A stretch of DNA of 13,542 nt from an uncultured Fibrobacterota bacterium (GTDB lineage: Bacteria; Fibrobacterota; Chitinivibrionia; Chitinivibrionales; CAIOZP01), in the NCBI GenBank assembly GCA_903862805.1, contig CAIOZP010000381.1, positions 1 to 13,542 on the forward strand, in the 5' to 3' direction. The position numbers and the translations under genes were made by a program. The notes beneath the pieces are model-generated. The model was not told the DNA's origin and made no database searches. It saw nothing but the letters and a program-made list of their open reading frames with translations. Shown one piece after another: positions 1 to 7,000 of this stretch. The stretch's first letter is position 1. Every line of letters starts with the position of its first letter.

Positions 1-32
1 ATTTGCCGATATTTTACAAATATCGCCTGCAT
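1..32 (-). CDS. Possible 5' end of a gene leaving the left edge
   Basis: On the minus strand an ATG at 32-30 opens a frame that stays open to the window edge and begins MQAIFVKYRQ. An SD-like AAGGA lies five bases upstream of it. It would be the next gene after thiC on the same strand, about 110 bases downstream. Only ten codons are visible, so neither a product nor the reality of the gene can be established. The same bases form a perfect dyad (7-25), so the stretch could instead be a regulatory or terminator element. Confidence 0.22.
   Translation of the reverse strand, partial: MQAIFVKYRQ
7..25. repeat. Perfect 8-bp inverted repeat at left edge
   Basis: CGATATTT (7-14) and AAATATCG (18-25) are exact reverse complements separated by TAC. 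As DNA this could be an operator-like dyad; as RNA the three-base loop and AT-rich stem make a weak hairpin. There is no T-tract on either side, so it is not an intrinsic terminator. Its role cannot be told without the sequence to the left. Confidence 0.4.
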
Positions 33-76
33 GACCTTCCTTCGCTCACTCGTTTTCGCTCTCAAATCCTCTCGAA

Positions 77-114
77 GCTACTTCTTTAGTAGCCTGTTAA
101 GGGCGGGAGCCCTT
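77..114 (-). other. Two tandem hairpins downstream of thiC
   Basis: Two inverted repeats follow the thiC stop codon (141-143, minus strand): AAGGGC/GCCCTT (99-104 with 109-114, loop of four) and GCTACT/AGTAGC (77-82 with 88-93, loop of five). On the minus strand neither is followed by a T-run, so a classical intrinsic terminator for thiC is not shown. They could protect or process the thiC mRNA 3' end. Read on the plus strand, the GC-rich hairpin is followed by a T-rich stretch, so it could also end a rightward transcript entering from the left. Confidence 0.35.
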
Positions 115-140
115 CCCTCTTATTTTCCTCGGTCTTATTC

Positions 141-1433
141 TCACTTCTTATTATCCCTGACAACATTATTACTTCTTCTCACCGCACAGAACTCGCCGCA
201 CATCGAACACAAATGCCCGTCACCGCTCGGTGGCAAACTGTCGCGATAGGCTCTCGCTTTTTCTGGATCGACGCAGAGCGAAATCATCTTGTCCCAGTCG
301 AGGGCGATTTTGGCGCGGGAGAGTTCGTGATCCCATTCGATTGCACCCGGATGCCCCTTGGCAACATCTGCCGCATGTGCCGCGATTCTTGAGGCGATCA
401 CACCTTCGCGAACGTCTTCGATTGAAGGGAGTCGCAGATGTTCGGCAGGTGTTACATAGCAGAGGAAATCGACTCCGGCCATTCCTGCAACTGCTCCGCC
501 GATTGCGCCGGAGATGTGGTCGTAGCCTGGCGATATGTCGGTGACTAACGGGCCGAGTACGTAGAAGGGCGCATCGTCGCAAAGTGTTTTTTGTATCTGA
601 ATATTTGCGGCGACCTGGTTGAGCGGAACGTGTCCGGGACCTTCAACGAAGCTCGTTACGTTTTTTGCGCGGGCGCGTTTGACTAATTCGCCGAGGATCA
701 CCAGCTCTTCGATTTGAGCGCGGTCGGTTGCATCTTTGAGCGCACCCGGACGGAAACCATCGCCGAGACTTATGGCGACATCGTACTTCGCAAGGATGTC
801 GAGCAGGCGGTCGTATTCGGCGTAGAGCGGACTCTCGGCCTTGTTGTGATGAATCCATTCCATGATGATTGTTCCGCCGCGACTGACTGCGCCTGCAAGC
901 CGATCGGCCTGCTTGAAACGTGCGACGCTCGCCATCGTGACACCGCAATGAACCGTGAGGAAATCGACACCCTGACGGCAATGGTTTTCTATAACTTCGA
1001 ACATTTCGTCGGCGCTGAGTTCGAGAATCGACTTGCCCTTTGCTTTGGCGACGAATGCCATTTCGTAAAGCGGAACGGTGCCGACAGCGACCGGACTTTT
1101 ATCGAGGATTCTGCGACGGATTTCGGCGAGATCGCCGGAGGTCGAAAGATCCATCACGGCATCGGCGCCATATTTGACGGAGACCGCAAGCTTGGCGAGT
1201 TCTTCGTCGATGTCGGACTTTGCCGAACTCGTTCCGATATTGGCGTTGATCTTTATGCGCGTACCGCGGCCGATTACCAGCGGATCAATTTTGCGGTCTT
1301 TGTTGCGAACCAGCGAAATGGTTCCGGCGGCGACTCCTGCGCGGATCGTTTCGACCGGCAGATGCTCCATCTCGGCCGCGCGTTTCATTTCGTCTGTGAC
1401 AATGCCGGTTTTTGCGGCTTCCATCCGTGTCAT
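141..1433 (-). CDS. thiC: Phosphomethylpyrimidine synthase ThiC (short form)
   Basis: Radical-SAM enzyme that rearranges aminoimidazole ribotide into 4-amino-5-hydroxymethyl-2-methylpyrimidine phosphate, the pyrimidine half of thiamine; cytoplasmic. The 430 residues match the ThiC family end to end: NANIGTS near the N-terminus, YGADAVMDLSTSGDL, FLTVHCGVT, SLGDGFRPG, VEGPGHVPL, and FYVLGPLVTDISPGYDHI followed by GAIGGA. The C-terminal cluster cysteines are C409, C412 and C416 (CSMCGEFC). The protein lacks the roughly 150-200-residue N-terminal extension of the E. coli-type enzyme, so it is the short type common in anaerobes and archaea. An SD (AAGAGG, 1446-1441) lies seven bases before the ATG and fixes the start. 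It sits 40 bases downstream of the PAC2 gene on the same strand, probably as an operon. The paralogous 5-hydroxybenzimidazole synthase BzaF is similar in length and sequence and is the main alternative. Confidence 0.92.
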   Translation of the reverse strand: MTRMEAAKTGIVTDEMKRAAEMEHLPVETIRAGVAAGTISLVRNKDRKIDPLVIGRGTRIKINANIGTSSAKSDIDEELAKLAVSVKYGADAVMDLSTSGDLAEIRRRILDKSPVAVGTVPLYEMAFVAKAKGKSILELSADEMFEVIENHCRQGVDFLTVHCGVTMASVARFKQADRLAGAVSRGGTIIMEWIHHNKAESPLYAEYDRLLDILAKYDVAISLGDGFRPGALKDATDRAQIEELVILGELVKRARAKNVTSFVEGPGHVPLNQVAANIQIQKTLCDDAPFYVLGPLVTDISPGYDHISGAIGGAVAGMAGVDFLCYVTPAEHLRLPSIEDVREGVIASRIAAHAADVAKGHPGAIEWDHELSRAKIALDWDKMISLCVDPEKARAYRDSLPPSGDGHLCSMCGEFCAVRRSNNVVRDNKK

Positions 1434-1473
1434 TAATAAACCTCTTGAAATTTACAACTGCGAAAAATAAAAC

Positions 1474-2472
1474 TCAGATCCCGTTACCTTCCGAAGGATC
1501 GTCTTCCGGATCGAGATCATTCTTTTTGCGAAAGATGTCGAGGAAGCGATGTTCGTACAGCTCGTACAGATTCCAGCGATCAAGCTCGTTTTTAAGGTCG
1601 GCGGCCTTGCTGCGGTCGTTGTTTACAACAGTGAAAAGCCGCTCGATCTTGTCCATTATGTAGCGCGGAACTTCGTCGTGGCTCATCTCGCGGATCTGCC
1701 CGTGATCGTTGTCTTCGTCGCCTTCTTCATCACCGGAATTCTCGATTGCCTGCGGGAAGTATTCGCGGATCCGATCTTCGATAGCGGCAAGATGCTGGTC
1801 AACAATCTCTACGCTTTCGGCAAGGTCGGCAAGGTCTATCGAGATTCCGAGCATGCTCTCGAATGTGCGAAGCACAGAAAGCGAAGCCTTCGGATACGAA
1901 AGGTTGGCCGCGAAACTCGGAATGGTTCCGAGGACGCAGCAGGCGTCGATCGACTGCGATGCCGCAATGCCGAGAAGCAGGCCGTTTTGTCCGGCTATCT
2001 GACCTTCCGGCATTGGTTCGATGCGATGTTCGGTGATGGTAGGAAGCAGTTCCGGATTATTGCAGGCAGCCATGATAATCGATTCATCGTTGTGGCTCAT
2101 TGGCTGCGAAAAAGCCGCAGCGGTGTAGATTTTACGCACATTGAACTGGACTGCCACATCGAGAATCGCTTTGATGATCGTGATCCCGCTTCGCCCGCCG
2201 ATCTGTGCGCTGCTTTCAAAAAAAATCATGGCCGGATCTCTCACATAATGAAAAACCGCGCCTGGAATTTCTGGAAGTTGTGCAAGTCCGTCTTTGACAA
2301 TAATCGCGTCGGGGATGAAAAACGGTGTCATATCTATCTCGGCAAATGGCATTGCACCGAGTTTGGTTCGCATATAGTCAATCGCGATTATACCAACATT
2401 TCCCATTCCGGGCCAAGCGGCGAACATGATTGGTTCGCCACGAAATTCGACATCTTTGAATGTGCGCATCAC
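1474..2472 (-). CDS. PAC2 family protein
   Basis: Belongs to the PAC2 (proteasome assembly chaperone 2-like) family; bacterial members have no settled function. Support: the opening strand and glycine loop FAAWPGMGNVG, then SAQIGG, an Ile-rich helix, YTAAAFSQPMSHN and the LLLGIAA segment, in the order typical of the family. After the core comes a very acidic linker (about residues 245-258, around SGDEEGDEDNDHG) and a charged C-terminal helical tail ending in acidic residues. The frame extends upstream to a TTG at 2493, but the only SD (GGAGG, 2488-2484) lies inside that extension, so I start at GTG 2472; ATG 2469 is equally possible. It leads the likely operon with thiC. A link to thiamine metabolism is suggested only by position. 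Confidence 0.85.
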   Translation of the reverse strand: MMRTFKDVEFRGEPIMFAAWPGMGNVGIIAIDYMRTKLGAMPFAEIDMTPFFIPDAIIVKDGLAQLPEIPGAVFHYVRDPAMIFFESSAQIGGRSGITIIKAILDVAVQFNVRKIYTAAAFSQPMSHNDESIIMAACNNPELLPTITEHRIEPMPEGQIAGQNGLLLGIAASQSIDACCVLGTIPSFAANLSYPKASLSVLRTFESMLGISIDLADLAESVEIVDQHLAAIEDRIREYFPQAIENSGDEEGDEDNDHGQIREMSHDEVPRYIMDKIERLFTVVNNDRSKAADLKNELDRWNLYELYEHRFLDIFRKKNDLDPEDDPSEGNGI

Positions 2473-2483
2473 AGTTTGCTTTT

Positions 2484-2488
2484 CCTCC
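2484..2488 (-). promoter_or_regulatory. Ribosome binding site of the PAC2 gene
   Basis: GGAGG on the minus strand lies 11 bases before GTG 2472 and 14 before ATG 2469. It is the only good SD near the 5' end. The longest frame starts at TTG 2493, which would put the SD inside the coding sequence with nothing SD-like upstream. A TATATT box on the minus strand (2508-2503) would place the transcript start close to 2497, again favouring the shorter protein. Confidence 0.6.
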
Positions 2489-2542
2489 GGCAATAGTCAG
2501 CGAATATAGTTTCAGCACCGATGCAATACCGCCCATCTCCGA

Positions 2543-2589
2543 TCCGAAATAAATCGGAAACAGACGCAATCTTCTGTGCGTCGTATATT
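2543..2589. promoter_or_regulatory. Two dyads and a -10-like box between divergent genes
   Basis: The roughly 150-base divergent region between the PAC2 gene and the secreted-protein gene holds TCCGA/TCGGA (2543-2547 with 2554-2558) and GACGCA/TGCGTC (2563-2568 with 2577-2582). A second, overlapping pairing is ACAGA/TCTGT (2560-2564 with 2573-2577). A rightward TATATT (2584-2589) follows directly and could be the -10 box of the secreted-protein gene, but no good -35 is seen. The position suggests operator sites; no known regulator's box is recognised. Confidence 0.35.
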
Positions 2590-2623
2590 AATGGTTGATA
2601 TAAAAATGATTCGGGAGGCGTTT

Positions 2624-3103
2624 ATGAAAAAGCATTCAGATTTCATTCCGGTAGCACTGCTTTCGGCGGTTTTGTTGATGTCGTCAAATGCGTTTGCAGA
2701 TGGCGGACGTTATAGAGCACAACCTCACGGAGCATGGGGGCCGTCGTTCTGGTGCAACTTTTCGGTGCCACTTCCTTTCGGGACGGTCGTCGGAAGACTG
2801 CCCGATCAATACCGGACGGTTCATGTAGATCACGACGATTATTATTATGGCTATCATCACTGGTACCGCCATTGCGATGACGGCTACATCATCGTCGAGG
2901 AACCGGTGCGCGAAGAGGTCGTGGTGGTTGATAAATCGGGTCAGCACGACGGTGACACATCGGTGGTGAATATTCCAAACGCCGATGGCAGTTTCACACC
3001 GGTGAAGCTCGTCAAACGTCGTGACGGGTATCTCGGTCCGCAGGGAGAATTCTACAAGGAACATCCGACCGTTGCCGAACTGAAGACGCTTTACGGGCAT
3101 TGA
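2624..3103 (+). CDS. Small secreted Tyr/His-rich protein, DUF6515-like
   Basis: A 159-residue exported protein of unknown function. Residues 1-25 form a Sec signal peptide (MKK, hydrophobic core, cleavage after NAFA). Mature residues about 53-94 follow the pattern GTVVGRLP..Y..V.V then a Tyr/His-rich run (DYYYGYHHWYRH) then GYIIVEEP, as in DUF6515-type proteins. The C-terminal part reads VNIPNADGSFTPVKL, GYLGPQGEFY and a closing LKTLYGH, a module I have seen in other uncharacterised periplasmic proteins. Cysteines are C44 and C84. An SD (GGGAGG, 2613-2618) sits five bases before this ATG, so the in-frame GTG at 2576 is not the start. It likely acts in the periplasm or on the cell surface. The His, Tyr and Asp richness might bind metal, but that is inference. 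It is transcribed divergently from the PAC2 gene. Confidence 0.85.
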   Translation: MKKHSDFIPVALLSAVLLMSSNAFADGGRYRAQPHGAWGPSFWCNFSVPLPFGTVVGRLPDQYRTVHVDHDDYYYGYHHWYRHCDDGYIIVEEPVREEVVVVDKSGQHDGDTSVVNIPNADGSFTPVKLVKRRDGYLGPQGEFYKEHPTVAELKTLYGH

Positions 3104-3186
3104 TCAGGCTATGAGTCAGTAAAGTTTCTGCATCGACATGTATATTTCCACCCAAAGTTACAGGGGTTTTATCAGCCGGATATTAA

Positions 3187-3960
3187 ATGCTGAAATTTGT
3201 CAGAGCAATCAGAAAACGACTCGATACAGAAATCATTCTGGCCACCAACGCCATCAGATTTGCGTTCGTAAATAAATCCAGAAACCACCCCGATGCTTCA
3301 TGGCACAATGCGGTTCTGAAAAACGAGACGGAGGTTGAATCCGCGATAAAGCAGATTCGCAAGCTGGGGCTTCCCCTCATAAAAGATCTTCCCAAAAACT
3401 GGGATGCACTTGCCGCCGTGGATCTTATCCTGAGAAATACCGAAACTGATGCACGGATCTTCGACGCCGGAGGAGAGGTCTATTCGATGATCCTTCCGTG
3501 GCTGGCATTGTATGGGTATAAAAATCTTGTCGCAGGAAATCTGGTTTTCAAAAAACCGCTTCGATGCGGGCCGATCTCATACATTCATTCAGACATAACG
3601 CAAACCGGATTCGAGCCGGAATCTTTTGACGCAGTGACATGCATGAGCGTGATCGAACACGGAGTAAACCTGCGCGACTATTTCCGCGAAATGGCACGAA
3701 TACTCAAGGCGGGCGGCGTTCTTGTCACCTCTGCCGATTACTTTGAAACACCAATTGATACAAGCGGGCTGTGCGCTTACGGATCTCCAATCCACATTTT
3801 CTCTAAAGACGAAATCATTTCGGCGCTTGCCATTGCGGCTGAATACGGATTGGAACCGATCAGCCCGCTTGATCCGACATCTTGCAACAAGGTTGCCAGG
3901 TGGAAAAGATTTGGTCTCGATTACACCTTTATCGTTTTTTCCCTGCGCAAATCAGCATAG
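3187..3960 (+). CDS. Class I SAM-dependent methyltransferase
   Basis: A 257-residue protein with a Methyltransf_11-type core. Motif I is FDAGGEVYS (92-99), less glycine-rich than the usual DxGxGxG. D133 to about 146 includes the acidic strand before motif II, and FDAVTCMSVIEHG (147-159) is the characteristic motif after it. MARILKAGGVLVTSADYF follows, typical of methyltransferases acting on small molecules or glycans. The N-terminal 75 residues are helical and charged, with no signal peptide, so it is cytoplasmic. Its substrate cannot be told. No convincing SD precedes the ATG; a weak site or another start is possible. It stands 83 bases after the secreted-protein gene and 126 before porU, with no terminator seen on either side. 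Confidence 0.82.
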   Translation: MLKFVRAIRKRLDTEIILATNAIRFAFVNKSRNHPDASWHNAVLKNETEVESAIKQIRKLGLPLIKDLPKNWDALAAVDLILRNTETDARIFDAGGEVYSMILPWLALYGYKNLVAGNLVFKKPLRCGPISYIHSDITQTGFEPESFDAVTCMSVIEHGVNLRDYFREMARILKAGGVLVTSADYFETPIDTSGLCAYGSPIHIFSKDEIISALAIAAEYGLEPISPLDPTSCNKVARWKRFGLDYTFIVFSLRKSA

Positions 3961-4086
3961 TCTTTGATCCAACCGGCTCATCCGCTGGAATAATTATCCG
4001 ACTCTTCCGTATTTCCTCCACAGCCGAGTGTTATTTTTCGGGGCATACTGCCACGTGATCCTGTAGATTTTCGTCGGAGCAAATTC

Positions 4087-7000
4087 ATGAAAACCGGTTT
4101 ATCCGTCATCCAGCGTTCCGCAGCCCTTCTGTCCGCCATTTTGATGTCGGCATCGCTTACGTCAGCCAGCGTTAAGCTCATCGAAAACACTACCTCACGG
4201 GTCGTATTCACCATCGACGTTTCTGATTGTTCGCTTCACAAAGCCGAAGACAGATCCGGATACATGCCTACGTACAACGGTCAGACCGGAACCGTGGCCG
4301 GACCGGGCGGCATAATGCTTCCGGCACAGAGCGTGATGATTGCAGTGCCGCCATCCGGCGATGCGGCGGTGAGCGTTGAGGCATCCGGCACATCCACTCT
4401 TCCAGCCGCCGAACTCGCGATTGATACAACATTGCTATCTTCGTCCGGCGATTGGCTCGCCGCAAAGCAGATCAGTTACCTTAGAACGATTCGCGTCATG
4501 AAGCTGATACTGTCTCCGGTTCGCCTTTCATCGGGGCAGCTTTTTCGCGCTTCGCAGTTGCGCATTACCGTGACATTTCCGAGCGCGGCAAAGCCGGGTA
4601 CCGCCACCGTTCCATCGGGAGCATTCTGGTCTGCCTGCAAAAGTTCCGTATTGAACCTTGCCAACGGATTCTGCTGGTATGGGCCGGTTGGCAGTCATGC
4701 GCTTGCAAAGGCACACGCGTCGCAAAGGCTTTCACTTCCGGCCCTGTCGAGTAAGCTGGTCAGATTTGAAATCGGCGATGGTGTTTCGGGCTTTAACGAA
4801 ATGACCGATCACGAAGGTGGAGTCCTCAGCATTGACTCCGCTGATATTTACAGGCTTTTCGGAACGACAGCAAGAGTAAGCGATATTTCACTCTACACTG
4901 CAACCCGCGGAAATCTTCCCGAACATCTGCCCGATTCCAGCGGCATTCCGGCAGGAATAATAAAAGTTCCTCTGCTAAAAATTGCCGCCAATAAAAATGG
5001 ACTACTGGGAAGCAAAGACCGAATCCTCGCCTGCATCACCGGCCCGAACGGCTGGCTGACAGACAGCGCAAAACAGAAGGCTCCGGTATTCAAATGTAAC
5101 GATTATTCGGCAACCCGAAGTTATTGGCTGGCACTTGACGGAGCGGGAACCGATGTGAGTAATCTTGTTCAACCCGATACAATGCTTAAAGATTCCCAGA
5201 CAGAGTTTTACAACAGGGTGAAATTTGCTCAGCGCAAGGATCTGCGCTACGTCAATGAATCGAGCACGATGGAGCCATCGAAAGGTTCCCGTCACTGGAT
5301 CTGGACACGCCTCACCCTCTCGAACAACATGTTCCAGCAAATCTTCGACAGCCACGATCTACCCGGCATAGACACCTCAAAAGTCGGTCGCGCAATGCTT
5401 ACGGTTTCTACATCTACCACGGTAGTTGCCGCATTAGGAAAAGATTCGCTTGTTAGCAGCAACGGCTTCAACTGCGCCATGAACAAATGGGGCATCGGGA
5501 AACAGGGAACATGCACATTGAGTGTCCAGTACTCCGGTGGGACCAAATCATCTCCGGCGGAGATAGTGTCGCTTGACCTTGGCTATTACAGGAAGATGAA
5601 TCTCGGCTCCGATTCGGTCATGCGGATTTATTCTGATACCACAGACGTGGCGAAGGTTGTTCCGACAATAAAAAAATACCGCCTTGACGGACTTGTCGCG
5701 TCCGACACAACATGGATTTTCCGGATCGCGCCTTTGGAAGCCTCCGTGCAACTGGTCGGATCGTACACCGGAAAAACGTTCTGCACATGGATAGACACTG
5801 CCAACCTCGGGTATCAATACGTCGTTTCGCGGGCATCCGCTTTCAAATCCGTTCCGGTCGATGCGCAGAGACTTTCTGCCGAAGCTAAGAAGCCGTATCT
5901 TGTAACCGATATAATGTCTTCATCGAATTCCGCAGACATGATAATAATTGCCCCGCCGGATTATCTTGACCTCGCCGAACAGCTCGCCGAGCACAAGCAG
6001 CACATTGCATCAAAGCAACGTTCCGTGATACACAATCCTGTGGTTATCAATGCAGAAGACATCTACCGGAATTTCTCCGGCGGAACCGCCGATCCTACTG
6101 CCATCAGAAACTTTCTGGTCAATGTCATGGATACAGACAGGACTGTCGGGTGGAAGGGAAAGCCCGACTTTGTGCTGCTCTTCGGCGGCGGTCACTGGGA
6201 CTATAAAAATGTGATAACCACAAAAAAAGTTTATCTGCCGGTTTATGAATCGGATGATGAAAAATGCGAAGATGGTTATTTCTCGATAGTCGGCTATACC
6301 GACAATAATCCTAATTCACTCACGAACCCGTCCGTCATTCTTGGACGTATCAACTGCTTTTCGGAGGATGATGCAAAAACTGCCGTTGATAAAATCATCC
6401 AATACGAAGGTGATACCGCCGAGTTCGGTGAATGGCGCAATCGGTATCTGCTTGTCTCCGACGACGACAGGCAGGGCTTCAATGTTCAGGATGGCATTGT
6501 TCACGTTCTGACCAGCGACTCGATCGGCGCAATACTCAGATCCGAACTACCGTCGGCCGAAATCCGCAAGGTGAACCTGTTTGAATATCCGTGTAATTCG
6601 ACAGCGCTCAAACCAGCCGCTGCCACCGCAATAATCAACGAGCTCAACAACGGCATCTCAATTATCAACTGGGTCGGCCACGGCGGTGAAGGTGCCTGGG
6701 CGGATGAAGGTATTTTGAATGCATCAAGTATTGCGAGCCTCACCAACAAAAAGAAATATCCCCTGATGAATTCCTTTTCCTGCTCAGTCGGTTATTTCGA
6801 CGAACCTGCAGAAGGCGCCTCGTGCCTCTGCGACAAGATGATCTTTGCCCGTGACAAAGGAACTATCGGATCCATCGCCGCAACGCGCACGGCATATGTC
6901 AGCGACAACGGACCACTCGCTAAATCACTTTTCAATTTTCTTTCGACCGGTGATGGAAATCTCTGTTTCGGGCAGGCGTACCTTTCGACACAGCTTTCTA

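Noticed and set aside
31..249. Plus-strand frame of 72 codons at the left edge
   Set aside because: Overlaps the end of thiC by about 109 bases, runs through the hairpins, and its Leu/Ser-rich translation looks like non-coding sequence.
714..1436. Plus-strand open frame of 240 codons opposite thiC
   Set aside because: Antisense shadow of thiC, whose conserved motifs cover the same bases.
1549..2496. Plus-strand open frame of 315 codons opposite the PAC2 gene
   Set aside because: It mirrors the PAC2 gene, has no recognisable domain or SD, and its length follows from the codon bias of the true strand.
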